Notes: generated by a model from the sequence alone, not told the origin. A stretch of DNA of 6,855 nt from Methylacidiphilaceae bacterium (GCA_028687155.1 JAQUAR010000081.1:1-6855); one strand, 5' to 3'. Counted from the first letter of the stretch, positions 1 to 5,956 are shown. Translations and numbers: made by a program.

Positions 1-1
1 G

Positions 2-61
2 GCGGCCAGGCAATTTGCCATCCAGTTCGGGGAGCGATTCTTCCTGGCGGGAGCGGCCTAA
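2..61 (+). CDS. 3' end of an unidentified CDS (last 19 codons)
   Basis: The second frame is open from the window edge and ends with TAA at 59-61, giving a C-terminal tail AARQFAIQFGERFFLAGAA. The GC-rich third positions resemble those of the real genes downstream. The tail is too short to assign to a family. It does not look like the C-terminus of NorC, the cytochrome c subunit usually encoded just before norB, but this cannot be excluded from 19 residues. The next 217 bases look non-coding and carry a promoter, so this gene probably belongs to a separate transcript. Confidence 0.4.
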   Translation, partial: AARQFAIQFGERFFLAGAA

Positions 62-97
62 AAGCCATGAAAAAGTGGAGAGTTGCTTCCCACGCCT

Positions 98-123
98 TGA
101 ATAACCCCCAAGCGGGTTATTCA
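98..123 (+). terminator. Perfect 10-bp inverted repeat, possible terminator of the upstream gene
   Basis: TGAATAACCC (98-107) and GGGTTATTCA (114-123) are exact reverse complements separated by the 6-nt loop CCAAGC. The repeat begins 36 nt after the upstream stop codon, a normal place for an intrinsic terminator. The RNA is followed by CACAUCUGG rather than a U-tract, so termination would be weak or factor-dependent. It could instead be a protein-binding palindrome. The hairpin itself is certain; its role is inferred. Confidence 0.45.
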
Positions 124-143
124 CATCTGGCCCGGCTAGAGCC

Positions 144-164
144 GACCGCTTTGGGGAAGCGGTC
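144..164 (+). repeat. Perfect 8-bp inverted repeat upstream of the norB promoter
   Basis: GACCGCTT (144-151) and AAGCGGTC (157-164) are exact reverse complements around the 5-nt spacer TGGGG. The element ends 13 bp before the proposed -35 hexamer at 178. That is a possible place for an activator site, and NO-responsive regulators commonly control nor genes. It does not match the FNR/NNR half-site TTGAT-N4-ATCAA. It could also be a second hairpin ending the upstream transcript, although no T-tract follows. Confidence 0.4.
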
Positions 165-177
165 TCGCCGGTCCCAG

Positions 178-206
178 TTGACGGCGCGAGAACAACTCTC
201 TTTACT
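178..206 (+). promoter_or_regulatory. Sigma70-type promoter for the nor operon
   Basis: TTGACG at 178-183 matches the -35 consensus at 5 of 6 positions. TTTACT at 201-206 matches the -10 consensus at 4 of 6. The spacer is the optimal 17 bp. Transcription would start near 213 and leave a leader of about 66 nt before the norB GTG. The surrounding 62-278 stretch is visibly less GC-rich than the genes, as expected of a regulatory region. This is a prediction from consensus matching only. Confidence 0.5.
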
Positions 207-264
207 GTCAGACAACAAAGCGGAAAATCGACCTGCACACAAAAAAGCGGACACTACCGAGATT

Positions 265-270
265 AAGGGG
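265..270 (+). promoter_or_regulatory. Ribosome binding site fixing the norB GTG start
   Basis: AAGGGG lies 8 nt before the GTG at 279-281. No ATG stands at the expected N-terminus, and NorB family proteins start just before the motif seen here as YRSQQLALRYF, so the Shine-Dalgarno match supports the GTG. Confidence 0.6.
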
Positions 271-278
271 AAAAGCCA

Positions 279-1688
279 GTGATCTACCGCTCCCAGCAAT
301 TGGCTCTGCGATACTTCGCCGCCTCGATGGTCCTCTTCGGGGTCATGATCGTGGCGGGCCTGCTCACTTCCCTCTACTATCTGCGTGTCGGCTTTCTCCT
401 CGATGTCTTCCATTTCAGCACGGCGAAGATTCTCCACATCGATACCCTCGTCCTCTGGCTGCTCATGGGTTTTCTTGGCTCGGTCTACTGGTTCCTGCCT
501 TTGGAGCTCGAGCGGGAGGTCGAATGGGTCGGGCTGGCGCAGAAAGCATTCTGGATCTTCGTGGGGACGGTGGCCGCGGTTGCTGCCACGCTGATTTTTG
601 TGCAGTACGGAGGAACCAGTGCCGCGAGCCTCTGGCTGATCAATCAAGGGAGAAAGTTTGTGGAGGCGCCTCGTTGGGCCTGCGTCTTGATTGCCGCCGT
701 GCTCGTTCTTTTCGGGGTCAACGTGGTGGCGACCGCCCTGCGCGCCCGGCGGATGACGGGCATTCTCGCCGTGCTGATTGCCGATCTGATCCCCTTGATC
801 GTTCTCTTTCTCAACGCCTTTTCCGCCGAGCCGAACCTCTCGAAGGATCTCTTCTGGTGGTGGTGGCTGATTCACCTCTGGGTTGAGGCCACCTGGGAGG
901 TTTTCATTGGTTGCGTCCTGGCCTGGTCGCTCCTCCATCTGCTCGGCGCTTCGCGAACGATCGTCGAATCGTGGCTTTACGTGGAGGTCGCCATGGTTCT
1001 CGGCACCGGGATCCTGGGGCTCGGCCACCACTATTTCTGGATCGGCACACCCTCCTATTGGCTTGGGATCGGTGGCTTCTTCTCGGCTTTGGAGCCCCTG
1101 CCGCTTCTGGGCATGGTGGTCCATGCGCTCTACGATGCGGGAGCTCATCGACATCAGATCCTCAACCGTCCCGCCTTTGCCTGGCTGCTGGCCGAGGCTT
1201 TCGGGAATTTCCTCGGCGCCGGGGTCTGGGGCTTCATGATGACGCTGCCGCAGATCAACCTCTTTGCGCACGGCACCCAATGGACCGCTTCCCATAGCCA
1301 TTTTGCTTTCTGGGGTGCTTATGGCTGCGCCGTCATTTCAGTGATCTACCTTGTTCTGCAGAAGATCCGCGCCGGCAGAGGCGATTTCGAAAGCCAAGCG
1401 TGGAAATGGGCCTTTGCCCTGCTCAACGTTGGGCTGGTGGGGATGTCGAGCGCGCTCTTGATCGCCGGGATGGCGCAGGCATTCTACGAGCGGGCGATCG
1501 GGGGCTCGACCTTCCAGGCCTTTCTCACGGCGCAAGCCAACCGATGGATGACGGAGGGGTTGCAAGCTCGGGTCCTTTTCGGGTTGGTCTTCGCTCTCGG
1601 GTATTTCGTTCTGCTCTACGACTTCTGGAAGATCGTGAAGGGAAGGCGAGCGCCGGAAACCCCGGTTCGCAAGGAGGCGTCTGGATGA
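279..1688 (+). CDS. norB: Nitric oxide reductase catalytic subunit NorB (heme-copper oxidase superfamily)
   Basis: Integral inner-membrane subunit that reduces 2 NO to N2O at a heme b3/non-heme iron (FeB) centre. The 469 residues are the usual NorB length, with about 12 membrane helices. Catalytic residues are in place by comparison with remembered cNOR sequences: H53 and H341 for low-spin heme b, H339 for heme b3, and H199, H250, H251 plus E203 for FeB, with E207 and E272 of the active-site glutamate set. Diagnostic motifs are WWWWLIHLWVEATWE (193-207), GHHYFWIGTPSYW (249-261) and SALEPLP (269-275). Two departures stand out. The helix X motif is HSH (339-341), not the usual HGH. The cNOR calcium ligand in REFLE is replaced by K126 (RKFVE, 125-129). 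No norC lies beside it. The GTG start sits behind AAGGGG, and the stop overlaps the next ATG (ATGA). A NOR of another subtype with a different electron-donor subunit is possible; the NorB-like catalytic family is secure. Confidence 0.93.
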   Translation: MIYRSQQLALRYFAASMVLFGVMIVAGLLTSLYYLRVGFLLDVFHFSTAKILHIDTLVLWLLMGFLGSVYWFLPLELEREVEWVGLAQKAFWIFVGTVAAVAATLIFVQYGGTSAASLWLINQGRKFVEAPRWACVLIAAVLVLFGVNVVATALRARRMTGILAVLIADLIPLIVLFLNAFSAEPNLSKDLFWWWWLIHLWVEATWEVFIGCVLAWSLLHLLGASRTIVESWLYVEVAMVLGTGILGLGHHYFWIGTPSYWLGIGGFFSALEPLPLLGMVVHALYDAGAHRHQILNRPAFAWLLAEAFGNFLGAGVWGFMMTLPQINLFAHGTQWTASHSHFAFWGAYGCAVISVIYLVLQKIRAGRGDFESQAWKWAFALLNVGLVGMSSALLIAGMAQAFYERAIGGSTFQAFLTAQANRWMTEGLQARVLFGLVFALGYFVLLYDFWKIVKGRRAPETPVRKEASG

Positions 1689-1984
1689 AGCCCGAAGAGC
1701 TTCTCTTCGCTTCGCTTCTTCTCGGGGTCTTTGCCCTGGCGGGCGGGGCGTATGGCTCCTTCTTCGCGATGGGGAAGCTTGGCCGTTCGCGGCTTCTCCT
1801 TTTCATCGGGAGGGTCTTCCTTGGTCTCCAGGCGGTCCTCTGCTTCGTGCTGCTGCGGGTGACCACCCTGCATCTAGGCTGGAAGCTCTTTTTGGCGGCG
1901 AGCCTGCTCGGCTACGGCGTCGTTCCTCCCTTGGCTTGGTCGGCCCTGGAACGCTTGCATGCGAAAGAGAAAGGGAAGCCATGA
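1685..1984 (+). CDS. Small three-helix membrane protein in the nor operon, function unknown
   Basis: A 99-residue protein I do not recognise. It has three hydrophobic segments at about 5-28, 37-59 and 64-86, then a short basic tail (HAKEKGKP). The loop GKLGRSR (30-36) and the segment YGVVPPLAW (77-85) are the most distinctive stretches. It has no cysteine pair, no CXXCH heme motif and only two histidines (H63, H92), so it is not a NorC substitute by any motif visible here. The ATG overlaps the norB stop as ATGA, and a perfect AAGGAGG at 1671-1677 lies 7 nt upstream, so this start is strongly supported over the longer open frame that runs back inside norB. Translational coupling suggests a role with NorB, such as assembly, stability or quinol/electron delivery, but that is inference. 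Confidence 0.8.
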   Translation: MKPEELLFASLLLGVFALAGGAYGSFFAMGKLGRSRLLLFIGRVFLGLQAVLCFVLLRVTTLHLGWKLFLAASLLGYGVVPPLAWSALERLHAKEKGKP

Positions 1985-2331
1985 TCGGGAACCTCGGGAA
2001 CACCCTTCTCGGCATCTGGGTGACGGCGGTGGCCGTGCTGAATCCGGACCTATTCCTTCGGCGGGGCTGGCTCCTTGCGCTGGCAGGACTGGTCGCGATC
2101 GGGGCCGCAGCCCTCGCGGGGCGGGAAGGATCGATGCGGTGGAGCGTGCGAACAAGCATGGGGGCGGGACTGGCGCTTTTGGCACTCGGGGTCGGGCGGC
2201 CTTTGGTTTCTTCGGAGCTCTTTGCCTTTTGGATCGAGCTTTGGGCGGGAGTCCTTCTCTCCGTTGTCGCTCTCTGGGGAGCTCTCTATCGGCCAGGCGA
2301 GGGGAAGCCCGCTTCCCCTCCCGGAACGTGA
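1981..2331 (+). CDS. Small four-helix membrane protein, two-repeat SPW-like pattern, function unknown
   Basis: A 116-residue hydrophobic protein with about four membrane segments (roughly 6-20, 28-47, 54-71 and 78-100) and a polar, proline-rich tail. The two halves look alike: GNTLLGIWV followed by a second helix in the first half, and a GAGLALLALGVG segment followed by FWIELWAGVLLSVVALW in the second. This resembles the layout of SPW-repeat membrane proteins, but the SPW signature itself is not clearly present, so the likeness is weak. The ATG overlaps the previous stop as ATGA, and AAGGGA at 1971-1976 precedes it; a longer frame from 1936 would sit inside the preceding gene and lacks a better ribosome site. 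Its place between norB and nnrS suggests a part in NO metabolism; nothing in the sequence shows what part. Confidence 0.75.
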   Translation: MIGNLGNTLLGIWVTAVAVLNPDLFLRRGWLLALAGLVAIGAAALAGREGSMRWSVRTSMGAGLALLALGVGRPLVSSELFAFWIELWAGVLLSVVALWGALYRPGEGKPASPPGT

Positions 2332-2337
2332 CGGGTC

Positions 2338-2466
2338 ATGGTGAACGGATACCGCCACCTGCTTTTGCTGCCTCTGCCTTGGGCGAACATTTGGGTAGGC
2401 GACCACGGGTCCCGGTTGGAGTCCGCTTCCGAACGAGCCGATCCGGGTCAGCGGAGGGCGAAATGA
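2338..2466 (+). CDS. Possible 42-residue ORF, or relic of a duplicated nnrS start
   Basis: ATG at 2338, 6 nt after the preceding stop, opens a 42-codon frame whose TGA overlaps the nnrS ATG (ATGA at 2463-2466). The product has a short hydrophobic start (GYRHLLLLPLPWANIWVG, 4-21) and a polar, arginine-rich end (ERADPGQRRAK). There is no convincing Shine-Dalgarno before the ATG, and third-position GC (about 70%) is lower than in the neighbours. Residues 12-15 (PLPW) match residues 12-15 of the nnrS product, coded by an identical 14-nt stretch. It may be a coupling peptide, a small membrane peptide, or decayed sequence from a duplication. Evidence for a functional protein is modest. Confidence 0.3.
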   Translation: MVNGYRHLLLLPLPWANIWVGDHGSRLESASERADPGQRRAK

Positions 2467-2513
2467 CACAAGACACCGAGCCTCCGGGTACAAAGCCTCT
2501 GCCTTGGGGCGAA
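2370..2513 (+). repeat. 14-nt direct repeat at the same offset after two successive ATGs
   Basis: GCCTCTGCCTTGGG occurs at 2370-2383 and again at 2495-2508. Both copies are followed by CGAA, with one extra G in the second. The 125-bp spacing equals the distance between the ATGs at 2338 and 2463, so both copies encode PLPW at residues 12-15. Sequence around the 14-mer has diverged. Confidence 0.6.
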
Positions 2514-3683
2514 TGGATCGGCCTCAGCGCCCGGGAGCCCTACCGGATTCTCTTCCCCTTGGGAATCCTGCTCGGAGCCGTGGGCGTCGCGGTCTGGCCG
2601 CTCTTTTTTTTCTGGGGAGTGGCTTGGGCGCCTCCGCCGATCAGCCATCCGCGGATCCTCGTCGAGGGCTTCGTCGGCAGCTTTGTCCTCGGTTTTCTGG
2701 GGACCTCGGTGCCGCGGCTCCTGGAGGTTGAGGGGTTCACGCTCTGGGAAACGGGTTTCTTCGCCGGGGCGCTCCTCGCGGTCGGGCTGCTCCACTTCTT
2801 TGGGGTGGCCGGATGGGGGGACGGGCTTTTCGGGATCACGCTGCTCTTTTTTCTCGGGAGGCTGGCGAGCCGCTTTCCCCGTCGGAAAGATAATCCACCG
2901 CCGAGCTTTGTTCTTGCCCTTTTTGGCGTCTTGGGCGCAGCGGCCGGAGCCCTGGTCGAGTGGGGCGAACGGATGGGCCTTACCCTTTCCCCGGGGCTGC
3001 GCCAGCTGGGGCTCCTCCTGCTCTACCAGGGGTTGCCTCTTTTGCCGATCCTGGGAGTCGGCGCTTTCCTCCTTCCGCGCTTCTACGGTCTGCCGAGCCG
3101 GGAGAGCCTCCCGGAGGGCAGGCTTCCCACGAGGGCCTGGATCGGCCGGGCGCTCGCCGCCTTTGCCGCCGCCCTATTGCTCCTGATCAGCTTTGTCTGG
3201 GAGGCGGCGGGGGCATCGTTGGGAGGAGGACTCCTCCGGACCGGCACGGTCGTCGCCTATCTCCTCTTCGCGATTCCGGCTTCGCGAGAGCTCTTCTCTG
3301 GCGGGACAGTTGCCGGCTGCGCCCGCCTCTCCCTTCTCCTGTCCGTCCTGGGGCTTCTGCTCGGTTCCCTCTCCTTGCCGCTCCGGGCGGCCTGGCTCCA
3401 TCTCTTCTTCCTGGGAGGTGCCAGCCTTCTCATCCTGACCGTGGGGGCACGGGTCATCCTGGGTTTCAGCGGGAGAGGGGAGCTGCTGGCGGGCCGGTAC
3501 CGGCCGCTCTTCCAAGCGATGGCCTGGGTCCTGGGCGCCATCCTCCTCCGCATAGCGGCGGATCTAGTACCGGCAAGGCGGGATCTTCTGCTCTCGGGGG
3601 CTTCCCTTTTCTGGCTGGGGGCGCTGCTTCTCTGGTCCTGGGCGGTCCTGCCCAAGGTGCGCTGTCCCGATGTCGAGGATTAG
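2463..3683 (+). CDS. Divergent NnrS-family membrane protein (NO-associated)
   Basis: A 406-residue, very hydrophobic protein with roughly 10-12 membrane helices, matching the size and pattern of the NnrS family (heme/copper membrane proteins linked to NO stress and denitrification). Supporting segments are the first loop and helix SHPRILVEGFVGSFVLGFLG (61-80), in the place of the family's WHAHE...GF stretch, then GVGAFLLPRFYG (198-209), and a late WLHLFFLGG...TVGARVILGFSGR (311-338) like the family's HAL...G...RV.LGHTGR. The usual HAHE is reduced to one histidine (H62); the whole protein has only H62, H111 and H313. The ATG is chosen because GGAGG at 2453-2457 sits 5 nt upstream; the frame is open further back but that stretch overlaps orf116 and looks non-coding. 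An 8-T run codes for F48-F50. The stop overlaps the convergent lipoprotein gene. Family placement is by remembered motifs, and an unrelated NnrS-like membrane protein remains possible. Confidence 0.7.
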   Translation: MTQDTEPPGTKPLPWGEWIGLSAREPYRILFPLGILLGAVGVAVWPLFFFWGVAWAPPPISHPRILVEGFVGSFVLGFLGTSVPRLLEVEGFTLWETGFFAGALLAVGLLHFFGVAGWGDGLFGITLLFFLGRLASRFPRRKDNPPPSFVLALFGVLGAAAGALVEWGERMGLTLSPGLRQLGLLLLYQGLPLLPILGVGAFLLPRFYGLPSRESLPEGRLPTRAWIGRALAAFAAALLLLISFVWEAAGASLGGGLLRTGTVVAYLLFAIPASRELFSGGTVAGCARLSLLLSVLGLLLGSLSLPLRAAWLHLFFLGGASLLILTVGARVILGFSGRGELLAGRYRPLFQAMAWVLGAILLRIAADLVPARRDLLLSGASLFWLGALLLWSWAVLPKVRCPDVED

Positions 3684-4369
3684 CTCTTCGGTGGAGACGG
3701 CGGCGTCGGCTCGTGGCCTGTCGGCGCGGCTGTCTTTTCCGCCGCTTGGTCCGCCTCCCGGATCTGCTTGGCCAGCAAGGGGGCGGCTTCGGCGAGGATC
3801 TGGCGGAGGCCCGCGTTCCACCCGCGCATGAGGGCCGGGGCGCTCCGCTCCCGGATGGGGATGTGGCGGACGATGGTCCGTTCCCAGAGAGGGATGCCCC
3901 GCGGAGACTGGATCAGGAGAAAGCGTAGAGCGATCACTGCCGCCGGCGGTCGGCCGGGACGGAAATCTCCGTAGAGCTGCCGGACGGAAATTTCCGCGAA
4001 GGTGTGGGTCATGATCGCGCTCCCTGCGCCGACCACCGCTTGGAAGAGACCCGAGGCTTGGAGGTCATCGCTGACCGCGGTGCGGATCAGCAGCTCGGGA
4101 GAGGAGAGGAAGTGGGCATAGGGGTCCCGTTCGTAGCGGTAGTCCGAAGCACGGTAGACGAAATCCTCGCCGGCAAATGCGGCGACCACGCGGATGGTGC
4201 GGAGCACGACGGCGGGGCGGGAATCTCCCTGCTTCGCGGAAGAGCCGGTGGAAGGAGCGAAGTCGAAGGTTTCCGGGGGGAGGCGGGTCGGGCGGCGGAC
4301 ACAGCCGAAAAGGGGAAGGCAGAACGAGAGAAAGAAAAGGCAGCGAGCGGCCCCCTTGCCGCCTTTCAT
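3680..4369 (-). CDS. ABC-type transport auxiliary lipoprotein of the MCE system
   Basis: A 229-residue lipoprotein precursor with a basic n-region (KGGKGAAR), a hydrophobic core LFFLSFCLPL (11-20) and a lipobox LFGC with C23 as the lipidation site. F at -2 is a slightly unusual lipobox residue. V24 after the cysteine is not an aspartate retention signal, so outer-membrane sorting is expected. The body fits the ABC_trans_aux (PqiC-like) family: TIRVVAAFAGEDFVYR (58-73), then YERDPYAHFLSSPELL (79-94) and a C-terminal amphipathic helix (about 180-207). The tail is alanine/proline-rich. Family members partner MCE proteins and are thought to complete the path to the outer membrane. The ATG overlaps the MCE stop (ATGA on the minus strand) and is preceded by AAGGA. 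The TAA stop overlaps the nnrS stop on the other strand. Confidence 0.83.
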   Translation of the reverse strand: MKGGKGAARCLFFLSFCLPLFGCVRRPTRLPPETFDFAPSTGSSAKQGDSRPAVVLRTIRVVAAFAGEDFVYRASDYRYERDPYAHFLSSPELLIRTAVSDDLQASGLFQAVVGAGSAIMTHTFAEISVRQLYGDFRPGRPPAAVIALRFLLIQSPRGIPLWERTIVRHIPIRERSAPALMRGWNAGLRQILAEAAPLLAKQIREADQAAEKTAAPTGHEPTPPSPPKS

Positions 4370-5178
4370 CGGTTCGATCCTTGCAGGCTTGGGGGCCGGG
4401 GAGGGGGTTGACCGAAGAGGAAGCCGGCCGGATACCGCCGGAGGTCCTGGATCATATCGCTCAGGGCGGTCGAGGTGTCGCGAACTTGCAACAGGGTCCG
4501 GTCGGTCGTCTCGAAGAGCTGCGGGAGGTTGCCCGAGGCCAAGGTCGTGGTCGTCTCGTCGAGGAGGATCTTGATCTGGCTATTGGTGTGGCGGAGCTCT
4601 CCCATGAGTCCGTTGGCACTGGCTCCCAGGGCCGGGAAGTCGACGGCGCCCAGCTTTTGGAGCAGCGTCTCCACCTCTTGGACGATGTCTTTGAACTGTC
4701 CCGGAGCCGAAGGGATGTAGTAGTGCTTCGGTTCCCAGGGGACGGAGAGGGGCGGAAAGCGCTTTGGATCCACATACTCGAGGGCGACCACGCTCGTCCC
4801 CGTTATGCCTTGGCCTTGAATCCGCGCCCGCAGGCCATGGTCGATCTCTGCTCTCAGGCTCTTTTCCTGTTCTTCCCGGGTTCTTCCCTGCGCCACGCTG
4901 GCGTTGACCTCTCCGACGACGATGACAAAGTGACTGTGATAGGGCGGATAGGCGAGCCAGCTGAAGGAGATTTCCGTGACCTTGCCGATCGGCACCCCGT
5001 CCAGCAGGACCGGTGAGCCGACCGATAGGCCCGTCACCCCTCCGGAAACGTAGGTCTCGAAGTAGTCGTGCTTCACGAAGAGATCTCGCAGCCCGAAGGC
5101 CAGGAGGCCCGCGACAAGGAGAGCGGTGGAGGCGAGCACGAAGAGTCCGATCTTGATGTCCTTGATCTTACGGTTCAC
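4366..5178 (-). CDS. MCE-domain periplasmic substrate-binding subunit, MlaD-like
   Basis: A 270-residue membrane-anchored protein: a short cytoplasmic start (MNRKIKDIK), one membrane helix (about 10-30), a single MCE domain (about 38-136) with the family motif GLSVGSPVLLDGVPIGKVTEI (50-70) and a closing GQGITGTSVVALEY (122-135), then a long helical region (about 158-248). The C-terminus RRYPAGFLFGQPPP (247-260) matches a motif common at the end of such MCE proteins. MCE subunits form hexameric rings that carry phospholipids or other lipids between membranes. The start is GTG at 5178-5176, overlapping the ATPase gene by 11 bp, and is needed to keep the membrane helix intact; the ribosome site (GAGAA) is weak, suggesting coupling. 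It is longer than E. coli MlaD because of the helical tail, and shorter than multi-MCE PqiB or LetB. Confidence 0.9.
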   Translation of the reverse strand: MNRKIKDIKIGLFVLASTALLVAGLLAFGLRDLFVKHDYFETYVSGGVTGLSVGSPVLLDGVPIGKVTEISFSWLAYPPYHSHFVIVVGEVNASVAQGRTREEQEKSLRAEIDHGLRARIQGQGITGTSVVALEYVDPKRFPPLSVPWEPKHYYIPSAPGQFKDIVQEVETLLQKLGAVDFPALGASANGLMGELRHTNSQIKILLDETTTTLASGNLPQLFETTDRTLLQVRDTSTALSDMIQDLRRYPAGFLFGQPPPRPPSLQGSNR

Positions 5179-5956
5179 GATTCTCGTTGGGCTCCGGGGA
5201 TTTGCCCTCTCGGCGGAAGAAGTGCTGGACTAACGGGTTCGTCGAGGTGTCCCGTAAGATTTTGGGATCGCCCTCCGCGATGATTCTCTTGGTCCGGCCA
5301 TCGAGGAGGATGACGCGGTCCGCGATGCTGAAGATGCTCTCCAACTCATGAGTGACCATTACAAAGGTGATGGTGAACTCCTTGGCAAGTCTTTTGATCA
5401 GATTGTCCAAGTCGGCCGAGCTGACCGGATCGAGGCCTGCCGAAGACTCGTCGAGGAAGACGATCGCGGGGTCGAGCGCCATGGCCCGGGCGATGGCGGC
5501 TCGCTTGCGCATGCCGCCGCTGAGTTCCGAGGGCAACTTTTCGGCCGCGGCCAAAAGGTCGACCTGGGCCAGCTTGGCGTCCACGACCGCGTTCCGGATC
5601 TTGAGCGGAAGATTGGTGAAGACATCCAAGGGCACCCGGACGCTTTCCCGAACGGTCATCGATCCGAAGAGAGCTCCGTTCTGGTACATCACGCCGAATC
5701 GCTGGAGAAGTCGGGTCCGCTCCCGGCCCTCGAGCGCCACCAGGTTCTTGCCCTCGATGAGCACCTCCCCGGCCCGAGGAGGGTAGAGCCCGATGATATG
5801 CTTGAGCAGTGTGCTCTTTCCCGAGCCGGAGCCGCCCAGGATGGCGAAGATCTCTCCCCGGTTCACCGAAAAGGAGATCTGATCCAGGATGACCGTCTCT
5901 CCATATCCCGCCCGCAGATTGCGGATTTGGATCACCGGATCGGACGACGCGATCAT
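5168..5956 (-). CDS. ABC transporter ATPase of the MCE system, MlaF-like
   Basis: Cytoplasmic ATP-binding subunit of 262 residues with every motif of the class: Walker A GSGSGKST (42-49), Q-loop YQNGALFGSMTV (91-102) with Q92, signature LSGGMRKR (145-152), Walker B IVFLDE (165-170) with catalytic E170, D-loop SAGLDP (172-177), and H-loop H203 in VTHELES. The phrase YQNGALFGSMTVRESV is typical of MlaF/Mkl-type ATPases that drive MCE importers or exporters. One oddity is DESSAGLDP in place of the common DEPTAGLDP, losing the proline after the catalytic glutamate. The ATG overlaps the permease stop as ATGA, and the stop lies 11 bp inside the MCE gene, so the subunits are produced together. Confidence 0.93.
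   Translation of the reverse strand: MIASSDPVIQIRNLRAGYGETVILDQISFSVNRGEIFAILGGSGSGKSTLLKHIIGLYPPRAGEVLIEGKNLVALEGRERTRLLQRFGVMYQNGALFGSMTVRESVRVPLDVFTNLPLKIRNAVVDAKLAQVDLLAAAEKLPSELSGGMRKRAAIARAMALDPAIVFLDESSAGLDPVSSADLDNLIKRLAKEFTITFVMVTHELESIFSIADRVILLDGRTKRIIAEGDPKILRDTSTNPLVQHFFRREGKSPEPNENREP

Noticed and set aside
67..282. 71-codon ORF before norB whose TGA overlaps the norB GTG
   Set aside because: The overlap looks like the other coupled junctions, but there is no Shine-Dalgarno, third-position GC is only about 58% against clearly higher values in norB, two perfect palindromes and a promoter lie inside it, and the product resembles nothing. More likely non-coding leader.
117..1301. 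394-codon open frame antisense to norB
   Set aside because: It is a shadow of a GC-rich gene: the product is highly charged and low in complexity, with no domain, while the opposite strand encodes a textbook NorB.
1959..2462. Upstream extension of the nnrS frame by 168 codons
   Set aside because: It overlaps orf116 almost entirely, the translation is low-complexity and Arg/Gly/Ser-rich, and the ATG at 2463 has a GGAGG ribosome site.
4177..5016. 279-codon plus-strand frame across the MCE and lipoprotein genes
   Set aside because: It is antisense to a clear MCE-domain gene and has no recognisable domain; typical GC-driven open frame.
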